Assembly: GCF_002831585.1 (NCBI RefSeq)
Contig: NZ_CP025113.1
Location: 7,827,001-7,891,000, forward strand
Direction of reading: 5' to 3'
Source of the DNA: Bradyrhizobium sp. SK17
GTDB taxonomy: Bacteria; Pseudomonadota; Alphaproteobacteria; Rhizobiales; Xanthobacteraceae
DNA length: 64,000 nucleotides
The notes under the pieces are model-generated. The model did not search any database. It had not been told where the DNA came from and saw only the letters and a list, made by a program, of their open reading frames with translations. Of the stretch, positions 1 to 9,150 are shown piece after piece. Each line of letters starts with the position of its first letter. Position 1 is the first letter of the stretch. Position numbers and translations under genes: made by a program.

Positions 1-547
1 CCTGTTGCGCTACTTGCACAATCCCGTCGGCCTCATTCCACGCAGTATCCGCGGGCAAAATCAGCGTCGCTATCTGCGGCGGTAGGCTCTTGGCAGCAGT
101 GATCGCGGCGGCACCGTCTTTGGCAATCGACTTCGCATCCGGCGAGGTACGTACCCAGCCCGACATCGGCCGCGCCAGCCCCTCGATGTCCGACGTTAGC
201 GGCGCGTCATAGCCGATATGATAGATGGCATGCTGGCCGACGATATTGACGATTCCGGAGTTCGCTTTCTTGGCGTTGTGCAGGTTGGCAAGACCGTTGG
301 CGAGGCCGGGGCCTAGATGCAGCAGTGTCGCGGCAGGCGTGCCCGTCATGCGGAAATAGCCGTCGGCCGCGCCCGTCACTACGCCCTCAAACAGACCGAG
401 CACGCAGCGCATGCCCTCGAACCGATCGAGCGCCGCGACAAAATGCATCTCCGAGGTGCCAGGATTGGCGAAGCAGACATTGATGCCGCCAGCGACAAGG
501 GTCTGCACAAGGCTTTCCGCGCCATTCATCGTCTGTTGCCCTTGCAT
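1..547 (-). CDS. ThDP-dependent enzyme, acetolactate synthase large-subunit family (N-terminal part)
   Basis: The reading frame enters from the left edge, so only about 182 N-terminal residues are visible. They match the N-terminal pyrimidine-binding domain of thiamine-diphosphate enzymes: an opening [20 protein letters not shown] segment, then [18 protein letters not shown] containing the conserved Glu that activates ThDP, then a [14 protein letters not shown] stretch. I chose the ATG at 547 because GGAGAAGAAC sits just upstream; in-frame ATGs at 574 and 529 are alternatives. The family covers acetolactate synthases, benzoylformate decarboxylases and oxalyl-CoA decarboxylases. The C-terminal cofactor domain that would separate them lies outside the window, so the substrate is unknown. 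Confidence 0.8.
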   Translation of the reverse strand, partial: MQGQQTMNGAESLVQTLVAGGINVCFANPGTSEMHFVAALDRFEGMRCVLGLFEGVVTGAADGYFRMTGTPAATLLHLGPGLANGLANLHNAKKANSGIVNIVGQHAIYHIGYDAPLTSDIEGLARPMSGWVRTSPDAKSIAKDGAAAITAAKSLPPQIATLILPADTAWNEADGIVQVAQQ

Positions 548-860
548 GTTCTTCTCCGAGGGAAAATTCGTCATTGCTTCGCTTCGCCGTCAGAGCGGCA
601 TTTGACGAGAAACGCGTCGACGGCAGCGATCAACATGGTGCGTCTGTTAAGGTGACTTGCGTCGGTCTACGGATTCGAACGAGCGCCACGCCCGGGGTAG
701 CGGCAACCAAGCCACGCCTCGATCACGTGTGGCGCGCTTTACCTTGATACTGCTCGAGCGGTACGCGAATCCGGCAAAGCGTCACGCGGCTCGCCGCGGC
801 CTCCGTTTTCGGGCGGGCGAGCTTTGCCCGATCAGCCTCCGGAGCGATGAAGATCGTCGA
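548..860. other. Intergenic region without a recognised gene
   Basis: About 310 bases separate the ThDP enzyme from the dioxygenase that would precede it in transcription. I see no convincing coding sequence on either strand and no hairpin followed by a T run. The right-hand part should carry the promoter or leader of the ThDP gene, but no clear -35/-10 pair stands out. Confidence 0.4.
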
Positions 861-1745
861 TCAGGCGACGCGGAGATCCCGAACGTCCGGATCATGATCC
901 TCGATCGTGGCGCGGCGCATGTCGCGTCGATGATTTTCATCGAAGGGACGGCCCCGATGCAGTGTGCAGCGGTTGTCCCAGATCAGCAGATCGCCCTCTT
1001 CCCAGCGATGCGTGTAGACAAACTGAGGCTGGGTGGCGTGTTCGATGAGATCATGAATCAGCATGCGCCCTTCGGGAACAGGCCAGCCGATGATGTGCGA
1101 GGCATGGGACGCGAGATAGAGCGCCTTGCGTCCGCTTTCTGCGTGTACCCTCACCAGAGCACGATGAACTGGCGGAAGGGCCCGGCGCTCGTCCTCTGAG
1201 AAGTCGGTGAAGCCGAGCTTCGCGCGCGATGCGAAGATCGAGTGCTCTGCAACGAGTCCTTCGAGACGCGTCTTCATCGGCTCCGGCAACGTCTCATAGG
1301 CCGCGCGAGTGTCTACAAGCTGCGTTTCTCCGCCGATCGGACAAACGGAATGCGCATGCAGAAGGGAGTATTTGGCCGGCAAGCGCTTGAACGAGCTGTC
1401 GGTATGCCAAAGCTGGTTGCCGAGACCGAACATTCGACGGCGATCTGATTGCTCGAGCGGTTCGTTGCTCGCGCTCAGGTTCGAAACGTCGGCGAGCTGG
1501 CTGCTGATCCGGTCGCGGCTCGACGACGAAAGTACATTGTTGCTGCTCTCGAGTGGGCCGAAGCGCTCCGCGAAAGCGATCTGCTGGGCTTGGGTGAGTT
1601 TAGGTCCGCGGAAAAGCAACACAGCCCTTTCATTGAGAGCCTCCTTGATCTCGCCCAAGATCGCATCGTCGACAGACACCGAGAGGTCGACATTGCTGAC
1701 CTCTGCCACGAAGAGGGGATGCTTCGCCTGAATAGTCAGTGACAT
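861..1745 (-). CDS. TauD/TfdA-family Fe(II)/2-oxoglutarate dioxygenase
   Basis: This 294-residue protein has the length and motifs of the TauD/TfdA family, which hydroxylates a small acid using Fe(II) and 2-oxoglutarate. The iron-binding HxD motif is H114 and D116 (QLWHTDSSFK). The distal His is about H263 in CTLHRGRPF, followed by the Arg-rich RRDMRRATIED segment that normally binds 2-oxoglutarate. The ATG at 1745 is preferred over one 15 bases upstream because GGTGGAAACGAC precedes it. The LysR gene directly upstream on the same strand (82-base gap) is the probable regulator. The substrate cannot be read from sequence; herbicide-type phenoxyacids and sulfonates are both possible for the family. 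Confidence 0.85.
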   Translation of the reverse strand: MSLTIQAKHPLFVAEVSNVDLSVSVDDAILGEIKEALNERAVLLFRGPKLTQAQQIAFAERFGPLESSNNVLSSSSRDRISSQLADVSNLSASNEPLEQSDRRRMFGLGNQLWHTDSSFKRLPAKYSLLHAHSVCPIGGETQLVDTRAAYETLPEPMKTRLEGLVAEHSIFASRAKLGFTDFSEDERRALPPVHRALVRVHAESGRKALYLASHASHIIGWPVPEGRMLIHDLIEHATQPQFVYTHRWEEGDLLIWDNRCTLHRGRPFDENHRRDMRRATIEDHDPDVRDLRVA

Positions 1746-1827
1746 GTCGTTTCCACCCATTACTCGTTGCTGTTACCAGCAAGGCTAATGGCGCAGCCGC
1801 CGGTGGTGTAGGCTAGAAATTCGGGAT

Positions 1828-2751
1828 TTATCTTCCCGATCTCCGGGAAAAGCCCGGTCGTCCAGCCAGATGATCCAGGAGAAAACTGATGAAGGCCTCG
1901 CACTTGGCTGGGAGTTGTCCGCGGCGGTGCAACAGGTAGACAGGTTGTCGATAGGGATGTTGATAACCACGAAAGCGATCGAGGCAGGTCGTAAGCCGCC
2001 CCGCAGCCACGTCTCGGGCCGCCATGTGCTCGGGAAGAAACATGAGGCCAAGGCCGTCGATAGCCGCTTGCCGTAGAATGTCGCCGTTGTTGGATTGCAC
2101 CGGTCCCTTCACCTTCACCGGCAACAGGCGTCGTTTATCTTCGAACATCCACACGGCGGGTTCGGATGCCCGGCGATAGGTCAGGCAATCGTGATGCGCC
2201 AAATCGGCCGGTTCGCGCGGCACGCCGGCCCGCTCAAAATAGCTCGCGCTGCCGCAGACCCGCCGCTCATCGGTCGTCAACTGATGGGCGATGATGGATT
2301 TGTCGTCCGAATTGCCCAGCGTGATGGCAAGATCGATTCCGTTGCGCGGAGTGATGTCGACTTCGTCGGAGAGTTCGAGCTCGATGGTGATTGCAGGATA
2401 GGCATTGCGAAAGGCGGGAAGAATCGGCATGACCTCGTGGAGCGCAAACCACCGCCGACTCAGGATTCTGAGCAGACCCGATGGCGTTGCCTGGAGCTCA
2501 CGGACCGAAGCCACGGTCTCATCGAGCTGGTTGAGCAAGACGTTCGACCCGGCCAATAGCCGTTGACCGGCTTCAGTCAATGCAAGCGAGCGCGTCGTGC
2601 GGTCGACCAGCCTGACGCCGAATTCGGTTTCGAGATCCTGAAGTTTCTTGGAAGCCGCGGTGGTCGAAAGGCCCTTGGCTCGCGCCGCCGCCGAGATGCT
2701 ACCACAGCGAGCGACGTGACCGAAGAACCTGAGGGCTTCTAAGACATCCAT
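1828..2751 (-). CDS. LysR-family transcriptional regulator
   Basis: The 307-residue protein has the LysR layout: an N-terminal winged helix (about residues 1-60, AARAKGLSTTAASKKLQDLE) and a two-lobed effector-binding domain beginning near residue 90. It is of the subtype that drives single-domain or aromatic catabolic genes and usually carries the LTEAGQRLL linker, which is present here. It lies upstream of, and on the same strand as, the TauD-type dioxygenase, so it may be its regulator. The coinducer is unknown. Confidence 0.9.
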   Translation of the reverse strand: MDVLEALRFFGHVARCGSISAAARAKGLSTTAASKKLQDLETEFGVRLVDRTTRSLALTEAGQRLLAGSNVLLNQLDETVASVRELQATPSGLLRILSRRWFALHEVMPILPAFRNAYPAITIELELSDEVDITPRNGIDLAITLGNSDDKSIIAHQLTTDERRVCGSASYFERAGVPREPADLAHHDCLTYRRASEPAVWMFEDKRRLLPVKVKGPVQSNNGDILRQAAIDGLGLMFLPEHMAARDVAAGRLTTCLDRFRGYQHPYRQPVYLLHRRGQLPAKCEAFISFLLDHLAGRPGFSRRSGR

Positions 2752-3017
2752 TGAACTACCGTCGTCAGGGAAAGAGCATTTCTTACCGGCTTATAGCCAG
2801 CCTCTTACAAGGCGGGGGCATTTGGTCAAGAGAGAGCTAGTCGCGGTTGTCTGTCGCTCGCGAAACCGGGGCATGGCGGCGCTCACGAACCTGCGCACTG
2901 GCCGTCAATCTATATGGGGTCGCGACGCCAATCGGCGTCGCAATATCCAAAAGTTACTCATCCGATTGAGGTCTGGACCTCGTGCAGATTTACATCATGA
3001 ATGGGGCCAGACGTTTT

Positions 3018-4436
3018 CTAGGCAACGGGGAGCGACAAAATCAAGATCGAGGCAGTACCTCCACGAAGCTCCCAGGAAGCTTCGGAATCAAAGTGAACGG
3101 CCGAGCCGAGAAACAGTGGGGGGTTCATCGCAAACGTTCTAGTTATCTGCCCCTGTCGCTTGTAAATTAAGTACGATGCCACGAAACCGCACAGGCCGCT
3201 GAAAGCGAACCAAAGACTCGGCGCAGCCTTCGCTTCGATGATCGTGCTGCTCTCGAAGACATGAACGAGCGTCGTCGCAATCAGCGGTGTCATGCCGCCA
3301 AACAGGGCTGTCGCAAGCGAATAAGTCAGTGAAAAGCCGGAGACGCGCACCGCTTTTGGGACCACTTCGGTCAGCGCGACGGTCATTGCACCGTTGTAGC
3401 CGCCATAAAGGAACGAGAACCACAAAAGGGCGATGAGTGTGTTGCCGAAAGACGTATGATGGGCGAGCCAGAACAAAACCGGATAACCCGTGATCAGTGC
3501 CAGCGCAGAAAATATCAGCAGCAGCGGCAAACGTCCAACCTTGTCGGAGATTGCACCCATCACCGGCAGCCAGGAAAAGTTGGAGAGCGCGACGCAGACG
3601 GTGATGATCAAAGCGTCCGTGTCCGTCAGCTTCAGCACTTCTCTAGCGTATGTCGGTGTGTACGTCGTGATTGTATAGAAAGATGTCGTTGTCATCGATA
3701 CCATCAGCACGCCAAGAAGAATAATCTGCCAGTTGGCGACAAGCGAAGCCACGATTTGCTCCGTCGTCGGATGCTCCTTACGCCGCGCGAACTCCGGTGT
3801 TTCCTGTAATGAGCGGCGGATCAGAAACAGAAACGGAATGACGGTGCAGCCGACGAAGAAGGGTAGACGCCACCAGAAATCGTCGACCGCCGCCTTGTCG
3901 AAGGCGAGCCGCACCAGAAAGCCGAGCCCTGCGGCCATTACGACGGCAAGCTGCTGGCTGGCCGCCTGCCAGGCGACATAAAAGCCCTTACGGCCGGGCG
4001 TCGCTATTTCGGCGAGATAGACCGAGACACCGCCCAATTCGACGCCAGCCGAAAAGCCTTGCAACAACCGTCCGATCAGTACCAGCAGTGGCGCCAACAG
4101 ACCGATGGCGGCGTATCCCGGCGAGAATGCGACAATCGCTGTGCCAATGCCCATGATGCCGAGCGTGACGATGAGCCCCTGGCGGCGGCCCTTCTTGTCG
4201 ACGTAGGCGCCGAGAAAAATCGCGCCGAGCGGCCGCATGAAAAAGCTAATCGCGAAACTCGCGAAACTGAGCATGAGTGAAGCATATTGGCTATCGGTCG
4301 GAAAAAAGGTTTGTCCGATATTTTTGGCAAATACGCCCGCCAGAAAGAAATCGTACATTTCCAGAAAGTTGCCGCTCGTCACCCGCAAGACGGCAGGTGC
4401 ATTTGACGACCCCTTCTGAGCTGGCCGGTGTTCCAT
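3018..4436 (-). CDS. MFS transporter, metabolite:H+ symporter (MHS) type
   Basis: This is a 472-residue inner-membrane protein with about twelve hydrophobic segments. The opening SGNFLEMYDFFLAGVFA and the loop FFMRPLGAIFLGAYVDKKGR are typical of the MHS branch (citrate, ketoglutarate, shikimate and dicarboxylate symporters). The Asp and Arg of the latter loop form the conserved MFS gating motif. The last ~35 residues extend past the usual family end and look poorly conserved. The gene has its own promoter (4483-4511), which is nearly identical to the one at 9447-9475 that serves the neighbouring catabolic genes, so it probably imports their substrate, likely a carboxylic acid. The exact substrate is not visible. 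Confidence 0.88.
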   Translation of the reverse strand: MEHRPAQKGSSNAPAVLRVTSGNFLEMYDFFLAGVFAKNIGQTFFPTDSQYASLMLSFASFAISFFMRPLGAIFLGAYVDKKGRRQGLIVTLGIMGIGTAIVAFSPGYAAIGLLAPLLVLIGRLLQGFSAGVELGGVSVYLAEIATPGRKGFYVAWQAASQQLAVVMAAGLGFLVRLAFDKAAVDDFWWRLPFFVGCTVIPFLFLIRRSLQETPEFARRKEHPTTEQIVASLVANWQIILLGVLMVSMTTTSFYTITTYTPTYAREVLKLTDTDALIITVCVALSNFSWLPVMGAISDKVGRLPLLLIFSALALITGYPVLFWLAHHTSFGNTLIALLWFSFLYGGYNGAMTVALTEVVPKAVRVSGFSLTYSLATALFGGMTPLIATTLVHVFESSTIIEAKAAPSLWFAFSGLCGFVASYLIYKRQGQITRTFAMNPPLFLGSAVHFDSEASWELRGGTASILILSLPVA

Positions 4437-4482
4437 TCAGATCCTCCCAAAGACGGCTTTGTTCGCAACATTGTTTCTTTTT

Positions 4483-4511
4483 CTAATAAAGGACAATTTT
4501 GGTTTGGTCAA
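4483..4511 (-). promoter_or_regulatory. Sigma70-type promoter of the MHS transporter, sister of 9447-9475
   Basis: On the minus strand TTGACC (4511-4506) and TATTAG (4488-4483) are separated by 17 bases. The start codon at 4436 would follow a leader of about 40 bases. Roughly 65 bases around this promoter align with the region at 9440-9505 with only scattered differences, including the -35 box, spacer ends and the AATAAAG/AACA block. This suggests a shared operator. Confidence 0.65.
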
Positions 4512-4889
4512 ACGCTCTGAACTGAAAATCTCGTTTCGGGTGTCAATAGACTGCAAGACCTCCCGGAAACCTACGTATGATGAGGCAGTAAGCGGTAGCC
4601 CGCGCCCATCGCATGGTGTTGAACATTGGTGATGTTGGCCTGACCGCGTCGGCCGGCGTGGCTGGCTGCTGACGAGCTGTCCAAGCGCCGCAGGAGCCGA
4701 ACCCCCTCGAAGCCGCGACAGGGCCGCGAAGCCCGTGAACAGCGCGCCGCGCCCTGGCGGAGTTTTAAGCCCCAACCACCTTCGGCATCGCTCGCTTTAC
4801 CCGGAAACGACCGCTTTCGATGCCACGGCCGGATGTGTTTCAAAATCCGCCTGCGGTAAAGCCCTTGTCTGCGGCCTACGGCGACATCG
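4512..4889. other. Intergenic region without a recognised gene
   Basis: This stretch lies between the FCD regulator's stop codon and the transporter promoter. Open frames on both strands give Arg/Ser-rich translations with no recognisable domain, and none has a good ribosome binding site. No terminator with a T run was seen after the regulator gene. Confidence 0.4.
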
Positions 4890-5771
4890 TCACGTCGAAG
4901 CGAGCAGCGCGAGCTTGGCTTGCCGCGCGTCATGAAGGTGAAAAGCAAGGCTCGTCGCTGCGCGCTCCACCTTGCCGTCGATCAGCAGATTCAGGAACTC
5001 GATGTGCTCTCGGCACATCCTAGTGGCGCGCTCGGTGTCCACCGATACCTTGTATTCGATCAATCGCCGAAGATGATTGTGATGAGCGATAATCTGGATG
5101 AGAAAACGATTGTTCGACATCCGCGCGAGCTGTTCGTGCAGCTCGGCATTTGCCTCGAAGACCTCCGAAGTGTTCTTATGACCCTTCAGAATGGCCAGTT
5201 GGCGCTCCAGCAAGCGATGAAGAACCATGGGCTCCGGCTGGAAAAACTCCGAGCGTAGCCCCGCGGGTTCGAGCGCCTCGCGGATTTCGAAGCTTTCCGC
5301 ATAAGCCCGTGCCGAATCTATGAGCGGCAGGAAGAGCCAGCCATTGCCCGCGCGACGCTCGATCCAGCCTTCCTGGGCTATCCGATCCAACACGCGTCGA
5401 AGGCGGCTTCGCGTAAGCCCGAAACGCGACATGAGCTCCGTTTCACTGATGACGTCGGGAAGCTCCCCGGCCATCCTCTCCTGCGCAATCTTCTGATAGA
5501 CGGCCTCGTTATCGACGGAATTGAGCGATTGAAGAGCGTCTTGCAGAGCTGCATCGTCCTTCAAAAGCGTGTAGCCTCGATTTTTATCGAAGCGCATGAC
5601 GCCGAGCTGGTTCAAATGTTTGAGCGCTCCGCGGACAGGCGCTCGCGACGTTCCGCAAAGATTTTGCGCCCAGAGTTCCGTTATGTGCCCGCTGGCCGGA
5701 AAGCTGTTGGCAAGTGCATGTCTTAGAATCTGTTGCGCCACTCTGGCTTGCAGCGCGCTTATTTCAGCCAT
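4890..5771 (-). CDS. GntR-like regulator with FCD ligand-binding domain
   Basis: The protein is 293 residues from the ATG at 5771, which follows GAGCGGAGC. Residues 1-70 resemble a winged helix (ARVAQQILRHALANSFPASGHITELW ... HLNQLGVMRF), and a second helical DNA-binding-like segment, SETELMSRFGLTRSRLRRVLDRI, follows near residue 115. The C-terminal half is an all-helical FCD domain with spaced His/Asp/Glu residues (NAELHEQLARMSNN, HHNHLRRLIEY, HIEFLNLLIDG) that bind a metal and an organic acid in this family. It sits inside the PrpF/CoA-transferase cluster and is the likely regulator of the paired promoters at 4.5 and 9.46 kb. An apparent upstream extension to 5960 overlaps the previous gene and is not favoured. 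Confidence 0.85.
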   Translation of the reverse strand: MAEISALQARVAQQILRHALANSFPASGHITELWAQNLCGTSRAPVRGALKHLNQLGVMRFDKNRGYTLLKDDAALQDALQSLNSVDNEAVYQKIAQERMAGELPDVISETELMSRFGLTRSRLRRVLDRIAQEGWIERRAGNGWLFLPLIDSARAYAESFEIREALEPAGLRSEFFQPEPMVLHRLLERQLAILKGHKNTSEVFEANAELHEQLARMSNNRFLIQIIAHHNHLRRLIEYKVSVDTERATRMCREHIEFLNLLIDGKVERAATSLAFHLHDARQAKLALLAST

Positions 5772-5874
5772 GCTCCGCTCGTTGTATTGCGGCTCGTCTC
5801 TACCGCGCTGCGCGACGTATGACGTGCGCGCGGGACCGTTGCCACCCAGTCCTACTGAAGATAGCCTATCAGGC

Positions 5875-6603
5875 TCAAGCAATTGTTGCACCTGAAATGC
5901 CGTATTTTTCCAGCAGGCCCACAAGAGCCCCGCTCTCTCGTATTCTTCGCAGGAAGTCATTGAGGAGAGGTGCCGCTCCCATGCGGCTGACTGGAACGCC
6001 CATCGCCTGCTGGATGACCATGAAGCGTTCCGGCAGCAGGCGCAGGCCCGGACGGCGTGCTTGGTCGGCTTCTAGCTGTTGGCGAATGCCGGCCGCAACT
6101 TCCAGCCCATTTTCGAGAAAGTGGTCCACCACACCGGGAGAGGTCGGCACACGTTCAAGCTGCGCCCTTTCAAGCGTGCGCGAGAGAAACAGATCGTAAG
6201 CGCTCCCCTTTCCGACCGCGATGCGCACGCCCGGCTGATCCACCGCGGCATTGTCGGCTACGGGGGAATCCCTGCGCACGAGATACCAACCCTCGATCAG
6301 CAGATAGGGTTTGGTGAAAGCGATCCCTGCACCACGCGCTGGATCGATTGCGAAAAAGCCGAGATCGGCCTCCCCGGAGCTTACGACCGCCACGGATTGC
6401 GCCGCCGTGTCGACGGCATAAAGATCGATCTCCAGTTCGCGCTGCCTGGCCAATTCGCGGGCAAGGTCAACGGAAATGCCCTCAGGCACTCTCGAGGAGC
6501 CGCGCCAGGCAAGGATGGGGTTGCCGAGATTGATCGCCACCCGCAACCGGCCGGTCGGCGCGAGCATGCGCTCTTGTGGATCGCCAATCATGGGTTCATC
6601 CAT
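5875..6603 (-). CDS. Solute-binding-protein (SBP_bac_3) homologue without signal peptide
   Basis: The 242-residue protein aligns by eye with the amino-acid-binding periplasmic family: RLRVAINLGNPILAW at the start, VDLARELARQ, GEADLGFFAIDPARGAGIAFTKPYLL, and AVGKGSAYDLFLSR opening lobe 2. It has no signal peptide or lipobox; the ATG at 6603 overlaps the stop codon of the PrpF gene as TGATG, so the start is set by translational coupling. A cytoplasmic, non-transport role such as ligand sensing or a ketoacid-binding enzyme-like function is inferred. No transporter permease is nearby. Extending the frame upstream only enters the overlapping PrpF gene and adds no signal peptide. Confidence 0.8.
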   Translation of the reverse strand: MDEPMIGDPQERMLAPTGRLRVAINLGNPILAWRGSSRVPEGISVDLARELARQRELEIDLYAVDTAAQSVAVVSSGEADLGFFAIDPARGAGIAFTKPYLLIEGWYLVRRDSPVADNAAVDQPGVRIAVGKGSAYDLFLSRTLERAQLERVPTSPGVVDHFLENGLEVAAGIRQQLEADQARRPGLRLLPERFMVIQQAMGVPVSRMGAAPLLNDFLRRIRESGALVGLLEKYGISGATIA

Positions 6604-7796
6604 CAGCCAGCGTCGTGAAGCATGGTGGAAGGGACATAGACAACTCCGTCCATCAGGCGGCGCGCGCTGCGGCTCATCATGACCTTGGCGACGTGCCATG
6701 TGCCGTTGCGCTCCTCGACGACTGCGCCAGTTGGCAGCGTGCCGGCGGGATGGCCGATCCGCACGCGTGGTTGCGCCGCGGCGAACAGCCGGCTTACGAT
6801 GGTGCCGGGAATTGCGGCCGCACCTGCCACGGCGACGGCGCCCGTGCCCGTGATCGCGTGGTGCAGTTTGCCCATCGACATGATACGTACCGTCAGGTCG
6901 ATGGCGGCGGCGTCGACTGCTCGCCCGTCCGAACTGACGTAGGAGCGCGGCGGTGCGACGAAAGCAATCTTCGGAGTATGCGGTCGTTGCGCCGTCGCTG
7001 CGGCGCGGCTTTCGGTAAGGCCCATGCGCACGGCGCCCTCCGCCCGCAGATATTCCAGCACTTCGAGTAGTGCCGGATTGCCGTTCACCTCGCTCGGCAT
7101 TTCTGCGCCGTCGAGCTTCAGAGCCGCAGCATCGACGAAGATCGTTGGATTGCCGAGGTTGATCAGTGTGGCCTCGACCAGGCCAAAGCCGGGAACGTCA
7201 ATGGTCTCGATGCACCTGCCCGTAGGGAAGGTGCCCCCGATGCTTCCCTCCGCTTCCGCGCCGGGATCGAGGAACTCCAGTTCCACTTCCGCGGCCGGGA
7301 ATCCTACGCCGTCGAGCCTGAATGCGCCGAGTTCGACTACCACTCCGCCCGCCATGGGGACATGCGCAACGATGCGCTTGCCAATATTAGCTTGCCAGAT
7401 GCGCACCGGCGCACGGCCATCTGCCGGCGCCGTCACCATGCCGCGCGTGATAGCGAAGGGGCCGACGGCGGAGGTGAGATTGCCGCAATTGCCGCTCCAG
7501 TCGATGACGCTGTCCTTGATCGGCACGGCCCCGAAAAGATAGTCCACATCGCAATCTGGCCGACTGCTCGGGGAGATGAGCACGACCTTGCTTGTGCTGG
7601 AGGTAGCGCCGCCCATGCCGTCGATCTGCGTGCCATAGGGGTCGGGGCTGCCGATGACGCGCATCAGGACGTGGTCGCGCCTTGCTGGATCGTCGCGGAC
7701 TGCAGCAGGCAGATCCGAAACGGCGAAGAAGATGCCTTTGCTCGTGCCGCCGCGCATATAGGTGGCCCGGATGGTCGTCTGAGTGGTGTCATTCAT
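6603..7796 (-). CDS. PrpF-family isomerase / 4-oxalomesaconate tautomerase-like
   Basis: This 397-residue protein opens with IRATYMRGGTSKGIFF, the signature of the PrpF family (diaminopimelate-epimerase fold), and has the later motif DWSGNCGNLTSAVGPFAI. It carries the conserved Lys of GGTSKG and Cys/Asn of GNCGN used in proton transfer. Known members isomerise 2-methyl-aconitate or tautomerise 4-oxalomesaconate in gallate degradation. The next gene downstream overlaps it by TGATG, and a CoA-transferase lies upstream with a 26-base gap, so the three form one operon. The substrate is probably an unsaturated tricarboxylate; which one is not determinable here. Confidence 0.88.
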   Translation of the reverse strand: MNDTTQTTIRATYMRGGTSKGIFFAVSDLPAAVRDDPARRDHVLMRVIGSPDPYGTQIDGMGGATSSTSKVVLISPSSRPDCDVDYLFGAVPIKDSVIDWSGNCGNLTSAVGPFAITRGMVTAPADGRAPVRIWQANIGKRIVAHVPMAGGVVVELGAFRLDGVGFPAAEVELEFLDPGAEAEGSIGGTFPTGRCIETIDVPGFGLVEATLINLGNPTIFVDAAALKLDGAEMPSEVNGNPALLEVLEYLRAEGAVRMGLTESRAAATAQRPHTPKIAFVAPPRSYVSSDGRAVDAAAIDLTVRIMSMGKLHHAITGTGAVAVAGAAAIPGTIVSRLFAAAQPRVRIGHPAGTLPTGAVVEERNGTWHVAKVMMSRSARRLMDGVVYVPSTMLHDAG

Positions 7797-7822
7797 GATA
7801 TCTCATTCCTCTTCCCGTGCCG

Positions 7823-9145
7823 TCAGAGCGACGTTATCGGAGAGCGCAAATGCTCTACGATGCCGGCCGCGGTGGTCGTTTGCTGCATGAGCCCGTCGAT
7901 GAAGGCATTGCTGGGCATTTCATCCAGTGCTCGCGGAGTCGGTGGAAGAGCGGCCAGCCACTCGGCGACCTGTGCAAGAGACGTGCGCACAACATAGCTG
8001 CCGCCCTCGCGGGCTCGCCGACCGAGCGCGACGAGCGCTCCGTAGGCCAGCAGGAATCCGGACAGGTAATCGATCGGCGAAGTCGGCAGCAGCGCGGGCA
8101 CACCTTGTCCCTGTTCCAGCGCCAGTCCCGCTGCCGCCTGCAGCACGCTGTCGAAGCCGCGCCGCCCGTCCGCTTCCCCGTAGGCGGAGAGAGACACATA
8201 AATGAGGCCACGTCGCCGCAGGGCCAAAGCTTCGGCAGAAAGGCCGTAACGGGCCACCGCGCCGGGCCGATAGGCCTGGAGAAAGACGTCGGCCACCTCG
8301 ATGTCGGCAAGCAGCTGCTCGCGATCCGCCGGTGCGTCGAGGTCGAGCGTCACCTGTCGCTTCAGCCGGTTTGCATCGAGCTCATAGGCTGGAAGATCGC
8401 CAAGACGCGGATTGTTAACGCGCAGGACCGATGCGCCACCTTCGGCAAGAACACGGCCGCACGTTGGGCCGGCAAGCACTCGCGTGAAATCGACGACGCG
8501 CAATTCTGCGAGCGCCCGGCTCTTCCGGCTATGCGGCTCGCTGTCGGCAATCTTGTCGATCGTCACCAACGGCCGGCTCGAAAGCGCAGCGAAGGACGAG
8601 CTCGCCCGCCAAGCCATCCGGTCGCGCGTGATTGTGGCGCAGGCGCCGGCAGCGTTCAACCGCTCGTCCAGTTGATCCGACGGCCAGACAGCAACTGCTC
8701 TGCCGATCGCCGCGCGGTCGGGGTCGCGAAGCCCGAGGGTCGCGAACGCGCGAGCGCGATGATGGGGGAAATTGAGATGCAGGAAGACCGGTTGTCCGTC
8801 CGCTGCGGCATAGAAACCGGTCAGTACATCGCGTGGGCTCGCCGTCGGGGCGCCGTTGAGCCTGACATAGCGGAAGCTCGACGTGCTTGCGGCCGCTACG
8901 GCAAGATCGACCGCGAAGGGGAGCGTCCGACCCTCCAAGCTGTCGGCGGCGAGGCGTATTGCGGCGACGGCTGCAGCCATAGTCGCGCCCAATCGAAACG
9001 GAGTCGGGTAGATGTCGCCCGCGCCAACAAAGGTCGCGCGGCCCGCCAGCGCGGCGGAGAGCCCACCAAGCTCCAGCAAATTCACCAGCAAGGCCTTCGC
9101 GAGTCTTGCTTCGTCCGCTACCACGGCTTTGTTCATCGCTGCCAT
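7823..9145 (-). CDS. Class III CoA-transferase (CaiB/BaiF family)
   Basis: From the ATG at 9145 the product is 440 residues. The C-terminal half carries the family signature: RALAELRVVDFTRVLAGPTCGRVLAEGGA, then LDLDAPADREQLLADIEVADVFLQAYRPGAVARYGL, and the YVSLSAYGEADGRRGFDSVLQAAAGLA segment. The N-terminal ~200 residues form a longer leader domain than in FRC or CaiB, also with CaiB-like features (NFPHHRARAFATLG). The enzyme would exchange CoA between an acyl-CoA and a free carboxylate. The start lies 5 bases after the stop of the small exported ORF, suggesting coupled translation from the 9447-9475 promoter. Confidence 0.85.
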   Translation of the reverse strand: MAAMNKAVVADEARLAKALLVNLLELGGLSAALAGRATFVGAGDIYPTPFRLGATMAAAVAAIRLAADSLEGRTLPFAVDLAVAAASTSSFRYVRLNGAPTASPRDVLTGFYAAADGQPVFLHLNFPHHRARAFATLGLRDPDRAAIGRAVAVWPSDQLDERLNAAGACATITRDRMAWRASSSFAALSSRPLVTIDKIADSEPHSRKSRALAELRVVDFTRVLAGPTCGRVLAEGGASVLRVNNPRLGDLPAYELDANRLKRQVTLDLDAPADREQLLADIEVADVFLQAYRPGAVARYGLSAEALALRRRGLIYVSLSAYGEADGRRGFDSVLQAAAGLALEQGQGVPALLPTSPIDYLSGFLLAYGALVALGRRAREGGSYVVRTSLAQVAEWLAALPPTPRALDEMPSNAFIDGLMQQTTTAAGIVEHLRSPITSL

Positions 9146-9150
9146 GCCCG

